A stretch of DNA of 64,000 bases from Turritopsis dohrnii (lineage: Eukaryota; Cnidaria; Hydrozoa; Anthoathecata; Oceaniidae): NCBI GenBank assembly GCA_027922465.2, contig BQMF02000181.1, forward strand, positions 704,619-768,618. Direction: 5' to 3'. Position 1 is the stretch's first letter. Every line of letters starts with the position of its first letter. The position numbers were made by a program, and so were the translations under genes. Shown in pieces: positions 10,768 to 21,160 of this stretch. Below the pieces are notes generated by a model. It saw only the letters and a program-made list of their open reading frames with translations. It made no database searches and was not told the DNA's origin.

Positions 10768-12804
10768 CAGGGTTCGAATTAGCACATCGCAATTCGCAAT
10801 TTGCGAGTCCAATTGAAATTTTAGTGAATCAAATGACTGGCAAATGTAGTAAAATTGCGAATCTGTATTAAACTTTAGTATAATAAACTTATCCTTTAAA
10901 TATGTTTATAGATTTCCATAATAAACAGTGTCTTATACAAACATAAAAGAAAATTTCCACATGTTTAAAAACAGGTGCAAACATTTTACATACTTTTGTT
11001 TACAAAAATAATTTGGCACAACGATCCTCACAGGGGAAAACCCTTTTATTGTTCTTTCGAACAATAATTATTCTATTTCTCTCCACGTTCTTTAGATTTT
11101 ACTTTATCATATAATGAAGGAATAGTTTTTCAGTGTAGTTTTTTAAAAAAAGTACAAGTCAGAATTTACTGCTTCGTTGAAAACCGTTAACAAATAGGAA
11201 ACTGAATTAAATTGCACATTAGAAAAAGATCTGTGCAGGAGTAAAGTAAAAACAAATAAGATGTTCAGAAGCTTCTTTTTGCTACACGCTCCTTCCGTGT
11301 TTTCAAAAGCTAAAGAGGCCCTTGGAAAAAACAGTTAACAGTTCATTTAGTTTCTTTCTTCAATGATCGATTTTACACAAAGTCAAATTCATTTCCAGTG
11401 CTTCTTTTTCGACGTAAATATCTAACTGGAAAAGATGAAAACTCAATGAAATTATCGAATTATTGTCTCAAACCACAAACAAACAGTCACAATCGATAGC
11501 GGCAGAAAGTTGAATTGTCACAATTGAAGCCCAGGCATGAAAATATGTCGGACACGATCGTTATCGTTACCGTGCCGTTTACGCAATATTCAAATGTCGG
11601 TAACGATCCATCGTTTCCCATAATCATATTTCCTTTTTCCTCAGATAATCACAAATTTTGTGTTTTTCAATGTTTAGCTCTCAAAATATTTGTGATTTAG
11701 CCATAACTCAAGTCTTCCCATTATGAGGAACGCAACCGCGCTAGCGCTCGCTACACAACGCTCTTAGAGCCTAGTTAAGATGCGCTTTTGATCACGCACG
11801 TAGATGCTCTTCAAAAACATGCTCAACTTATTATATCAGTTTTCATGGCTGACAATGAAGGATAACTTAGGGGCTGTTCATATGGAGGTGAGCTGGCCCG
11901 GTTAGCCGGGCTAGCTCACTTAGCAGAGATCTCACTGTTATTAAAAAATCTTTACAAAAATAAATTGTGTTCATATGAAAAGCGGGCTGGCTCACTTAAG
12001 TGAGATCTCATTTCATTTGACCGGGATCTCACCTAGGTGAGATGAAATTTGTTCATATGAACAGACCAGCCCGGCTTAGTGGGATAGATTTTAGACAAGT
12101 GCGCACGCGTCGAAATTCGAATTATTGTTTACGTGATGTAAACAACATTCTCCAGCCCGGTTAAGTGGGATGAGAAAAGCCATATGAACGCTGGGTGAAT
12201 TTCATCTCATTCAAGTGAGCCAGCCCGGTTAACCGGGCCAGCTCACCTCCATATGAACAGCCCCTTAGGTATATTAAGTGATTATTCACCAATTTGCTGT
12301 TGCTAGGGAGAACGACCACCGTTGCTAATGTAACTTTGAAATTTCCTTCGTTATATGAATTCAATTTTTCACTTAACGAAAGAACATGAAAACATAAGTG
12401 GTACCAGCAGGACTTGTTTTCGTGTTATTCAATGAAATTAAAAAGCATCTTAGTTTCCAGCTCCCTTTACAATCTTGTTTAATTTCGTTAACGTTAGCAT
12501 CGTTACCGCTTCGTTGCCAAAAATCTAAATCTGCTGAAACGATTTTAGGTTCGTTAACGATAATTCGTTTCTCATGGCGCAACAAATTTCCATGCTTGAA
12601 GCCTGAAATCTCAATGCTCAACGTTGTTTCCTACAAAATAACTGACCAAAAATATTGTGAAGAGAGGCTGTAGATGCTGTTTTAGAGTGGTCTAAAGTTC
12701 AAAATTTGCTTTGTCGCCAAACCATGGTGGGCGACAGGGTTTTTAGGCAAGTCACTGTTCAAACTTTTTTGCAAATCGACTTTTTGTTTCTAATTCGAAC
12801 CCTG
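10768..12804. mobile_element. Non-autonomous DNA transposon, CAGGG ends, 5-bp duplication
   Basis: Inverted ends CAGGGTTCGAATTAG (10768-10782) and CTAATTCGAACCCTG (12790-12804), flanked by CCTAC on both sides (10763-10767, 12805-12809). The insertion interrupts the LINE frame exactly, and the frame continues after 12809, confirming the 5-bp duplication. The CAGGG terminus suggests hAT, for which 8 bp is usual and 5 bp is found in one group; Transib (5 bp) has different ends. No transposase is visible inside. A complete MITE (11870-12264) is nested in it. Confidence 0.75.
11870..12264. repeat. MITE, long inverted repeats, TTA duplication (copy 1)
   Basis: Ends GGGGCTGTTCATATGG and its complement, with TTA on each side (11867-11869, 12265-12267). 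The terminal repeat extends for about 45 bp and internal parts are again self-complementary (AGCCCGGTTA.CCGGGC blocks), so the whole copy can fold. A 3-bp TWA duplication points to PIF/Harbinger. A second copy, inverted, is at 51232-51607. Confidence 0.8.
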
Positions 12805-13072
12805 CCTACATTAAAAACTTTCAAGCAAAACACAAGATATTCATCTAATTGCCATGATCACACTGTCAGCATCCCAAAATCATCAAAAAATTTTTACCAA
12901 CAAAGTTTCCTCCACTCTCTGGAATTCTTTACCCCAGTCTGTTTTTCCTTCTCATTATAATCTTCAACACTTTAAATGTAATGTTCATCGTCACCTTTCC
13001 TCCTTGAACCTCAATACACATTAGTGGTTTTAAACCTTGTATTGAGTGACTAATTAAAAAAAAAAAAAAAAA

Positions 13073-14443
13073 GTGTGGCTCCCCATTTTTGCACATACTA
13101 AATTTCGTGCATATATTATATCACAACAAATGAACAGATTTTCACAACTTTGGAGAAAAATAGTCGCAATCTTGTTCTTATTGTTATATTTATAATGATT
13201 ATTAGTTCCAGTTGAATACCCTGTTGTTGTTATCATATTAGCTGATTAGACATCTTTTCTAATGATTTGGTGAAAATAAGAAAGAAGTTACGCAGAGTAA
13301 GAGTCAAAGATACAACCCAAGTCTTGCACTTTATGTTATCTATCTAGGAGAATTCCAAACGGAGATGTGAATAGAATTACTTTAGAATTATATTCGAATT
13401 TAAAATCCCCATCAATTCGAAGAAATATAGCATGATGAAAGAATTTAACCACCTTTGTTCAACAAATGTTTTCATTACATTCACATTTTTCAAATAGCGT
13501 TAGAGTAGTTGAGGTTACGATTAGAGACCGCATCTTGAAAAGCAATGGCATTTATTTAGAAAACAGGCTGAACAAGAAATAGTTTAAACAGTTTGTTGCA
13601 TTTCTTAACAAATATTGAGGGGGCTAAAAAAATGGAGCGAGCGAGAAAATATTATGAGCAGGGGGGTCAGGAGGCGATCTAAGTTACCGATTATTTTATC
13701 AGTAATTACTGATTCATCGAAAGGAATTACTGATAAATCGAACGAATTACTGATTAAATCTATTGTTTTCTAATCAGTAATTTACTGAAAAATTTATCAG
13801 AAAGTATCACTTGTTATGATTTTCCCTCAAACCGTCACATATTCCTTCTGCATAAACACGTGCTTTTGTTTTGCGCTTTTGAGAATTGTATCTACGGGGA
13901 AGATCATACTTCTCCGTTGTAGATATTCTTAAAGTAAACTCGCCAAACAAAAACATGGACAAGTGAAAGTACAGAATCCTACACCATTTAGCATCTACCA
14001 TGTTTACAAAGTCAAAGTAATGATTACAAATTACAAATTAAATTAAACTGATAATTATTTTCACAATTTTACAATGTCATAAAGTAGTATGAAACGCTTT
14101 TTAGCGCATTTGGTCGAGTGGTCCTATAACTGTATTAAGACAAAAAAATAATATAAAAATATATAACCTTCCATCTGCATCTGTATTTCTGAATATATTT
14201 GAACATCGTTTTGGAAGAACATTCTTTAACGTTTCGCTATTACATGATAATATTGCAGAAGTTAAAAAATTTCCATGTTTGACAAGCCTGCAGTTACTTG
14301 TGCAGTCCATTTAATAGTTTATTTTTCCTGGCACGTGTTTGTGGTTGCCATACTTTTATCACGTAGCCCCTTAATAAACACTCCGAAACCCGAACTACTC
14401 ATGTTATCCAAAAAACGGAAAATTGTGGGTAAATCAAAACTGT
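13073..14443. other. No gene; local AATTACTGAT repeats
   Basis: At 13690-13800 the motif GAATTACTGAT and its complement recur several times. A 40-bp stretch at 13558-13600 (GAAAACAGGCTGAA.AAGAAATAGTTT) is shared with about 52660-52695. Nothing else is supportable. Confidence 0.4.
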
Positions 14444-15002
14444 GATCAACATTTCATCCAACACTTTCATCATCGTGTTGGACGTTTGTTGGATGGAAGT
14501 TGGATGAAAATTTCGTGACGGTCAAACGGTCATGCAACATTTCATCGAACATCTATGTTCATTCATTCTCTCCTTCTATAAAAAACAAAACATGTCCATT
14601 CATTCTCTCAAACTCAAGATGGGTTTTTATTTTACGGAACGTTTGGAGGATTCTCTGACGACGAAGGGCCATGCCGGGGAAAAACCAGAGAGTGGATGAA
14701 AAGAAGGAGCGAGTTGGGAGCAACTTTTTCCCTTTCGTGTTTTGGTATTTTTTGAAGGCTTTCCCTTTAACAGAATTGACGCTGTCAGCTGAGCTATCGC
14801 TCATCGTGGCTTCTTCTTTGTTGCTCATCTTTGCACTGAAACTCGTGATGTGATTTGACATACAAAAATGCGGTCTTGTTTATTAAAATTCGAACGTTTA
14901 AACATTCGAAATGACATTCATTTGCTATAGAATGACTTCATTTTCACATAGTGTTGGATGAAAAAGTGGTCAAACGCATCCAACACGAAAAATGTGTTCG
15001 AT

Positions 15003-15178
15003 TGTTGTAGCTTATGCTTAAGGTCTTGGAGATCAATTCTGGGACGTAATCCGTTCGGCCATCAGGACAACAGTTTCTAGTTTAGTTTCTCTTCATAAAC
15101 ACGTCCACACTCTACAAGGACCTACGTACAAGAGAGCGACTGCCTCGCTCATCCTAAACTACATATAATAACACTACA
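15003..15178 (-). repeat. 3' LTR of the gypsy element
   Basis: 176 bp, starting TGTTGTAGCTTATGC and ending TAACACTACA on the plus strand. Almost identical to 19747-19922. Preceded by the target duplication TCGAT. Confidence 0.92.
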
Positions 15179-15229
15179 CCTCCTTCTTCCTCCGGGAAGA
15201 ACGAAGGACAACACAGAACAAAATATAAA

Positions 15230-16546
15230 CTAGATCAAATCTACGCAGTAGTCTTCTAAATACTTTGGGCTCTTGCGTTCCCTTCTCAGTCCCAAAGGTT
15301 TCTCTACTACCTCCTCTTCTTCTTCCTCCCCATATGGAACGGTTGAGTCGCTGTTTTCGTGTCGCTCACCGTAGACGGGAATTTCGTCGCTGTGAATCGT
15401 ATTGTCGGGCAGTTCTTCTTCACTGGAAGGCTCGGATGATTGCTCTAGGTCCTCGGCGCCCGCATAATTCCGTCTGAATCGAAACGGAAAGTCGTCTTCG
15501 GAATCAGACTCGTTGGGATAGACTTGTTGTTGGTACCTTGGAGCCATGAAAAAAGAGTCTCGTGGGATCACCTTTTTAAATTTGTTAGCGGCTCTCGTAA
15601 TGCTTTTTCCTGTGGACGATCGTGCTGTGACCGTGTAGCCCTTTTTCTTGACGATTGTCAGAGGGTGAGGATCGAATGGAGGCTTCACGGTTGTCTTCTT
15701 CTGAGGACGGAGTACTTTATCACCCAATTCCAAACTGATGGGCTTAGCGCGTCTCTTCTGGTCGTGATAGCGCGCCATTTCTTTTTTGTATTTCCTATCT
15801 CGTTCCCATACCTCTTTATTTTGCTCGTTGGTCTTTACCATTGGAATAGATGTGGCAATGTTCCTATTGAAAAGGAGTTCTGCTGGTGTTTTTCCGGTGG
15901 CGCTGTGAGGTGTCGCTCGATATGCCAGTAGGTATCGATACACTGCCTCTTTGGGGTCTTTCTTCTCGATGTACGCGGTATGAGCCACCTTCTGGAGCAT
16001 CTTCATAAAATTTTCGGCCAATCCGTTTGACGAAGGCTGTTCTGGCGTTACAAGCTGGTGCTTAAAACCTCTCTTTTTCGCGTAGTCTCGAAAATTTTGC
16101 GAATTGAAGGGTGGTCCATTGTCGGTCTTCATCTTCTCCGGAACTCCATGTGTTGCGATGATTCTATCCAAATGTGGAATAACTTCTTCCGCTCCGGTCG
16201 ATGATAGGGCGGCCACTTCTGGAAAGCGCGAATATTCATCTATAACGAGTAGAAAATAAAAATCGCCCGCAATGGGGCCCTTAAAATCTGAGGCGAGATT
16301 TCTCCACGGACCTTGCGGCAGATTTGTGGTGATCAATGGTTGAAACTTTTGCTGCTTCGTCGACGCCAAACACGATAGACAGGATTGAACATAGTTGTCC
16401 ACAAGCTTGTCCATGTTTGGGAACCAAACCCTTGACCGTAGATATTGCTTCATCTTTGTTGATCCTTGATGGCCTTCGTGGGCCAATGCAATAACATCTG
16501 CTTGTAAACTTTTCGGTAAAACTATGCGATCGCCTCTCAGGATCAA
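15230..16546 (-). CDS. Gypsy integrase region of pol
   Basis: 438 residues. An HHCC zinc-binding module (H23, H26, C56, C59) precedes a DDE core with D87 (ASDFKG), D142 (KTDNGPPF) and E178 (GLAENF); D142 and E178 are separated by 35 residues, the standard spacing. The C-terminal part is basic and then acidic. The frame starts at an internal Met and overlaps the RNase H frame by 4 bp, so in the intact element it was part of one pol polyprotein; the separate start is an artefact of a frame change. This is the best-preserved part of the element. Confidence 0.85.
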   Translation of the reverse strand: MILRGDRIVLPKSLQADVIALAHEGHQGSTKMKQYLRSRVWFPNMDKLVDNYVQSCLSCLASTKQQKFQPLITTNLPQGPWRNLASDFKGPIAGDFYFLLVIDEYSRFPEVAALSSTGAEEVIPHLDRIIATHGVPEKMKTDNGPPFNSQNFRDYAKKRGFKHQLVTPEQPSSNGLAENFMKMLQKVAHTAYIEKKDPKEAVYRYLLAYRATPHSATGKTPAELLFNRNIATSIPMVKTNEQNKEVWERDRKYKKEMARYHDQKRRAKPISLELGDKVLRPQKKTTVKPPFDPHPLTIVKKKGYTVTARSSTGKSITRAANKFKKVIPRDSFFMAPRYQQQVYPNESDSEDDFPFRFRRNYAGAEDLEQSSEPSSEEELPDNTIHSDEIPVYGERHENSDSTVPYGEEEEEEVVEKPLGLRRERKSPKYLEDYCVDLI

Positions 16547-17640
16547 TGTTGAGATATTGAAAGCTCCTGAAAAATCGATTTGTAAGGAGCTAAATCTGTC
16601 GCTGTAGTCGGAATCGTGTCTTTATTGAGTATGCAGTACTTCAATTTAGCTAACTGGTCATCTTGATTGGTGGCTGCTTGTACCATCTCGAGATTCATGG
16701 CATCGGGAATGTCGTTATCAACGACGGCATTGATATGTAGTGCTTCTTCTGTGGCTTGTTGCTTGTGTTCCGGGGTTAAGGGTAGAGGGTGGCGGCTATT
16801 ATAATCAGTCGGATTTTCTGCCCCTTTTTGATATTTCACTTTAAAGCGATACCCTTGAAGTTTTAACCGATGAAGTTCAACCCTCGCTGGTGCTTTTTTC
16901 GTTGGTTTGTTGTACAGGGTTACTAGTGGCTGATGATCGGTGACAACTTCAAAGTCCAGCCCACAAAGATACATTCGATTTGCCATAATTCCATGCAAAA
17001 TTGCTAAACTCTCTCCTTCAATAGCAGAATATCGCTGCTCCGTTTTGGTAAGAGTTCTGCTAGAGTAGTTAATTGTCCTCCATACATTCTCTTCTGGGTC
17101 CTTCTGATACAGTGTCGCGGCAATCCCAGTTGGTCCACGATCGACGACTAACTCAGTTTTACGTCCAGGCGCCCAGGGTGCAATAACTCTTTCACTGCAT
17201 AGACCTTTTTTTAATTCTTCAAAGGCCTCTTGGCAAGAGTCGTCCCATTTGAATGGTTCCCCTTTTCTCAGAAATTTCCTCAGCGGTTCTGTGATGTCAC
17301 TGTACGTTTTGAGGTTCCCAAACATAAACAGAGAGTTGTACTGGCACATTTGCAAAAAACTTTTGACCTCAGCGGCGTTTGTGGGAGGTGCTAGTTTTAC
17401 AATGGTTTCAATTTTTGCTGGATCTGCTGACATACCTGCTGCGCTGAATTTGTAACCAAACCATATAACTTCTGGAACACTCCAAACACACTTTTCCTTC
17501 TTGAGGGTGATTCCAAGGGCTTGCAACCGATCAAGTAATGCCGCCAGATTTTCATCATGGTCCTCTTGCGATGAACCAAAAACCAAGAAGTCGTCTTCAA
17601 TCTGTGTCACTCCTCTCAAATCAACAATACCTTGCCGCAA
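16543..17640 (-). pseudogene. Gypsy RT C-terminal part and RNase H
   Basis: Begins inside the RT palm with an IEDDFLVFG motif, where gypsy elements normally carry Y/F-x-D-D, continues through the RT thumb (LKKEKCVWSVPEV..FGY), and then an RNase H domain with YSAIEGESLAILHG and VVTDHQPLV. It cannot be translated on its own, because the RT fingers lie in the upstream frame (17616-18455), and a few conserved codons between the two frames are missing. This small deletion and frame change at about 17640-17680 inactivate the enzyme. Confidence 0.8.
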
Positions 17641-18455
17641 TCGCTCGTGGACCTCTTGACTGGCTGTTTAAAGCGATAAATACCTTCGTGGGTGTAAAAA
17701 TTCGTGAGTGCCCGCGATTTCTCTCCCAAGATCATCTGGTGAAAAGAGTGCTTCATGTCTAGCTTCGAAAACACTTTCGCACCGTTTAACTTGTGTCTGA
17801 GCGAGTGCACTCCTGGAACTGGTAGGTTGCTTCCTTTGATTGCCAGATTTGCGTGTCTCATGTCGAGGTTCATACGAATCTGTCCGTTGGGTTTTTGAGT
17901 GATCACCACATTGGAGAGCCAGTCTAAATTAGCACTAGGGTCGAGCGGCCCTTCTATGACATCGTTCTCTTTGAGCTCCTGGAGGTGTCTTGATAATTGG
18001 GCTCGGTATGATAGTGGAACCATGCGTTCCTTCTGAACCACTGGCGCTACAGTCTCATCCACTTGGAAGTTAATTTTGGATTTGTTGAACTTCCCTATCC
18101 CGGAAAATAGTTCCTGGTGTCGATCGATGATATCTTGAACTGTTTGTGGAATTTGGTCTTGTGTGTGTTCGACCTGTCTGACGAACTCTTCGTCTTTGCG
18201 AAACGGTTCTCCTTCCGGGTTTATTTTAAGAATTCCGAGTTTCATTGATGCTTCCAATCCCAAAAGGGGTTCTGTGTGCTTTCCTCTGATCACATATACG
18301 ATCTCGTCACATTTTCGTCCATTCGAGGACCTTACCGTGACCTTGGCTCGCCCTAGTATATCTAAGAGGTGATTTGTGCCAAACGGTCTGAGTTTCACTT
18401 GAGATTGTACCAATCTGGTTTTCGTCAGCGTCAGCGATGATTTTTGGAATACCAA
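17616..18455 (-). pseudogene. Gypsy protease end and RT N-terminal part
   Basis: Carries the end of the aspartic protease (DILGRAKVTV, LLGLEASMKLGI) followed by the RT fingers and first palm Asp (RMNLDMRHANLAI, FSKLDMKHSFHQM). It is cut off from the protease active site in the gag frame by about 130 bp of unrelated AT-rich sequence, and from the rest of RT by a frame change. The start Met lies in a perfect hairpin (18429-18470) and is surely not the original start. Confidence 0.8.
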
Positions 18456-18470
18456 AAATCATCGCTGACG
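18429..18470. repeat. Perfect 19-bp hairpin inside broken gypsy protease
   Basis: Arms CGTCAGCGATGATTTTTGG and its exact complement with a 4-base loop AATA. It stands at the left edge of a roughly 130-bp AT-rich block that separates the two parts of the protease, next to a second small inverted repeat (GTTGAC/GTCAAC). It looks like part of a later insertion or a replication-slippage product rather than element sequence. Confidence 0.75.
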
Positions 18471-18511
18471 AGTTGACATAAGGTCAACGAAAATATCATG
18501 ATGAAAATATA

Positions 18512-19600
18512 TTATTGTATACTTATAAGCAAATAAAATAAAATGACAAAAATGAAACTAGGAAGAATAAAAATCAGTCGTTTTGCTTGGGATGAAATCA
18601 ACAAAATAATTTTCTTAAACTCTTTCTCTGGAATAAGGATCTTTTTACATCCCGAATCTACTCTCATCTTCATCGGAGTATCATTAAGCCAGACATCGAT
18701 CATCTCCGGTTCACCTTCCTGCGCATTCGACGGTATGCTGTTGACTTCAATGATACGGCCAGTAACACTGCTATCTGAATCGGATTCCGCTTCGGAATTT
18801 TCCACGTTGTTGACCGTATTCGGACCAGGACAAACTGGTGCATGTGCAAAATGATGACGTTTGCGACAGTTATTGCATCTTTTGCCTTTGGCAGGGCATT
18901 TGCCTTTCACATGTGCCTTCCTACGATCATATCCACAAAAGTCACATACCTTCACTTTCTCTGTTTGCTTTGTTGAAAGAAGATCTTGTTGTCTGTTGCC
19001 CGATTTCAGTCCTTTCCGATTTATGAAGTTCACTACTTGCTCCTGCTTCTCAATGTTTTCCGCTTGTTTCGACGATGACTCTGCGGCGATGCCATACTTA
19101 ACGAAATCGTTGAAATCCAGACCTTCCGCTAATGCATGCTTTCTCAATTTATGGTTCGACGTCTGCATGGTCATGGCATCTCTAGCGGCTTTATGCGGTG
19201 TGTAATCCGCAAAATTACATAGTTTCGCTTGATCTAAAACTTTCGTGTACCACTCGGCAAAAGGGGTTTGTCCCTGTGGCATCTCACAGAATAGTTTGAA
19301 GACCGGGTAAACTTCATTTATCTGTCCCTTTATTGCAGTCTGTATTTTCTCCACTGCTCGCGCAAATGAATCTCGATCTGATACTTTCCCCTCGTGTTCA
19401 AACAATGTGATCATTTCGTCTCCTCCCCACAGCTGGAGGAGCGCTTTCTTCTTTTTATCTTGGTCATCGCCAATTTCTTCCGTATCGAACACCATTATCG
19501 CCCGTTTCACGTATTTATTAAACGAATCAAGGGTGGTCCCGGCGTCTTTCGATCTCTTGTAGGGCGGTAAGGCGGCGTACACTCCTTTCGCTACAGCCAT
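18512..19600 (-). CDS. Gypsy gag with zinc knuckle and protease active site
   Basis: 362 residues. The first 190 are a helical capsid-like region; then a Cys/His-rich nucleic-acid-binding module (CDFCGYD...CPAKGKRCNNCRKRHHFAHAPVC), and at about residues 310-322 a retropepsin-type active site in the form RVDSG. Normal family sequence stops at about residue 330 (EKEFKKI); the remaining 30 residues are translated from the AT-rich block that interrupts the protease. The ATG lies 147 bp inside the 5' LTR boundary, where a gag start is expected. Gag itself seems open, so it may still be translatable. Confidence 0.85.
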   Translation of the reverse strand: MAVAKGVYAALPPYKRSKDAGTTLDSFNKYVKRAIMVFDTEEIGDDQDKKKKALLQLWGGDEMITLFEHEGKVSDRDSFARAVEKIQTAIKGQINEVYPVFKLFCEMPQGQTPFAEWYTKVLDQAKLCNFADYTPHKAARDAMTMQTSNHKLRKHALAEGLDFNDFVKYGIAAESSSKQAENIEKQEQVVNFINRKGLKSGNRQQDLLSTKQTEKVKVCDFCGYDRRKAHVKGKCPAKGKRCNNCRKRHHFAHAPVCPGPNTVNNVENSEAESDSDSSVTGRIIEVNSIPSNAQEGEPEMIDVWLNDTPMKMRVDSGCKKILIPEKEFKKIILLISSQAKRLIFILPSFIFVILFYLLISIQ

Positions 19601-19746
19601 TATGATTCTCGGTTAATCGAGGCAAATCGTAACGAAAACGTGGTCAAAAGCTTACTCTGTGTCTGCCTGAAATGAGCAAGTTTTTCTCTTGTAAGTGGAA
19701 AGTTCCTTTTCCTGCAAACTGCTACAGTCGAAGTTCGTCGCCAATA

Positions 19747-19922
19747 TGTTGTAGCTTATGCTTAAGGTCTTGAAGATCAATTCTGGGACGTAATCCGTTC
19801 GGCCATCAGGACAACAGTTTCTAGTTTAGTTTCTCTTCATAAACACGTCCACACTCTACAAGGACCTACGTACAAGAGAGCGACTGCCTCGCTCATCCTA
19901 AACTACATATAATAACACTACA
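19747..19922 (-). repeat. 5' LTR of the gypsy element
   Basis: 176 bp, almost identical to 15003-15178, followed by the duplicated TCGAT (19923-19927). On the minus strand it begins TGTAGTG and ends CTACAACA; the promoter and R region should be inside, but I did not place them. Confidence 0.92.
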
Positions 19923-20110
19923 TCGATGAAGCCGTAAATGTTGGATGAAAAGTTTGATCGCGATCAAACTTTTATCCAACACATTTTTGCTTCATCCAAC
20001 ACACTTTTTTCTTCTTTTGCAAATTTTGCTCTTGGTCAAACGTGTCCAACATTTCATCCAACACCGAAAATTTTCGATGTTGGATGAAATGTTGGACACG
20101 TTTGACCTAA

Positions 20111-20979
20111 AGGCCGGCGCAAATGCATCCAACATTTCATCCAACATCGTAAATTTCTCATGTTGGATGAAATGTTGGACGCATTTGAGAAGTTTCAAAA
20201 TGTATGAAAATTTCAAAAAGAAGAAAAAAATCGTGTTGGATGATGTTGGATGAAGTTTGATCGCCATCAAACATTTCATCCAACATTTTCGGCAAGATCA
20301 AAGGAAGCTTCCGAATTTCTCTCGCTATTTTTCATGTTGCATGCATTTGAGGCAATTTTCGTCCAACATATCAAAATAGTCTCTGCGCTGAGTGCAAAAG
20401 GCATTGAGAAGGAGCGTTTTTCGAATCTTTTTTATTGTTTCGAACGATATACGGTACTGAAAACTCAACGAACTCAAAGTTTCTCCTGTCGCTAAATACC
20501 TGAGAGTTAATGCAAGTCTCTCATCTGCTTCAATGGGCAAAGTTCCGCCTAGTCTTTCTTTAGGGGATATTAAGTCACCTATTTTATGTAGAATGAATTC
20601 GAAATCACGGACATCCATCCTAAACATTTCTCGGAATCCTTTCCTATCCTCCAGCACAAGTTCCTGAACGATATTTGTAAAGAAACCCCTTTCCTTTCGT
20701 CTTTTGACCCACTTTTTAGTCTTTCCTCTTTTTGGTTTCTCGTCGTCTGAGTCCAAAAGCTCATTCAATACTAGCATTGTTGCTACGTCCTCTGCTTCCC
20801 CCATTTTGAATTTTCAAATGAATGAACGTGTTTGATTTTTAATAAAATGTTGGATGAAGCAACTCAAATGCAACATTCTATTTTTTCTATTTTTTCAAAA
20901 TTCGATATCTCATCCAACATTTCATCCAACATTCGAATGAAAATGTTGGATGAAATGTTGGATGCATTTGCGCCGGCCT
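20111..20979. mobile_element. Harbinger derivative with AGGCCGGCGC ends, TAA duplication
   Basis: 869 bp. Inverted ends AGGCCGGCGCAAATGCATCC with TAA on each side (20108-20110, 20980-20982). It contains a truncated transposase on the minus strand (20325-20804) and several CAACATTTCATCCAACA subterminal repeats in both orientations. It was inserted exactly beside the end of the 14444-20107 element. Confidence 0.8.
20325..20804 (-). pseudogene. Truncated Harbinger (HARBI1-like) transposase N-terminus
   Basis: 159 residues, of which about the first 130 align with the N-terminal part of the transposase at 21161-22410 (ELLDSDDEKPKRGK...FREMFRMDV, LALTLRYLATGE.L.SLSFQYRIS). The frame then runs into subterminal repeat sequence; the whole DDE core is missing. 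It is a deletion product still carrying the gene start, as is common in internally deleted transposons. Confidence 0.8.
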
Positions 20980-21160
20980 TAAGCTTAAGTAAGTAAAGGC
21001 GGGCGCAAACCGATCCAACATTTCATCCAACATATTTTTGTCATGTTGGATGAAATGTTGGATGAAAATTCGAATGTTGGATGAATTCGAATTTTCCGTT
21101 TGTATGACTTTCATTCAACATGCGAAACATAAAGACATTTCATTCATTCGTATTTTAAAA

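Larger units (their letters stand above)
6480..13072 (+). mobile_element. CR1/jockey-like LINE, 5'-truncated, interrupted by two DNA transposons
   Basis: Pieces of one LINE lie at about 6480-6560, 9221-10767 and 12811-13072, ending in a poly(A) run (13054-13071). The segment before 6560 and that after 9220 join in one reading frame once the insert at 6561-9214 and one copy of its target duplication are taken out; likewise the frame continues from 10767 to 12810 across the second insert. This shows that both inserts arrived after the LINE. The LINE lacks its endonuclease here, and the true left end is uncertain by some tens of bases. Confidence 0.8.
15003..19922 (-). mobile_element. Ty3/gypsy LTR retrotransposon, full length but broken
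   Basis: A 4920-bp element on the minus strand bounded by two nearly identical 176-bp LTRs and flanked by a TCGAT duplication (14998-15002 and 19923-19927). Gene order on the minus strand is gag with zinc knuckle, protease start, RT, RNase H, integrase. Next to the 5' LTR (19746 downwards) the minus strand reads TGGCGACGA after a 2-base gap, a plausible primer-binding site matching the 3' end of a serine tRNA over 9 bases only. LTRs differ at few positions (for example 15030 against 19774), so insertion is fairly recent, yet pol is split in three frames. Confidence 0.9.
14444..20107. mobile_element. PIF/Harbinger deletion derivative, split by a gypsy element
   Basis: The two parts (14444-15002 and 19923-20107) form one element of about 0.75 kb once the retrotransposon at 15003-19922 is set aside. 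It has subterminal CAACATTTCATCCAACA repeats, an end TTTGACC followed by TAA, and N-terminal scraps of both Harbinger proteins: on the plus strand near 14640-14720 a DSDDE..PCRGK...W transposase start, on the minus strand near 14760-14830 a Ser-rich start like that of the accessory protein. The same element, inverted and further deleted, is at 23784-24207. The left terminus is worn and lacks the outer GGTCAAACGTGTC. Confidence 0.7.

Noticed and set aside
15524..15931. 135-codon open frame on the plus strand
   Set aside because: Antisense to the gypsy integrase; no motif of its own.
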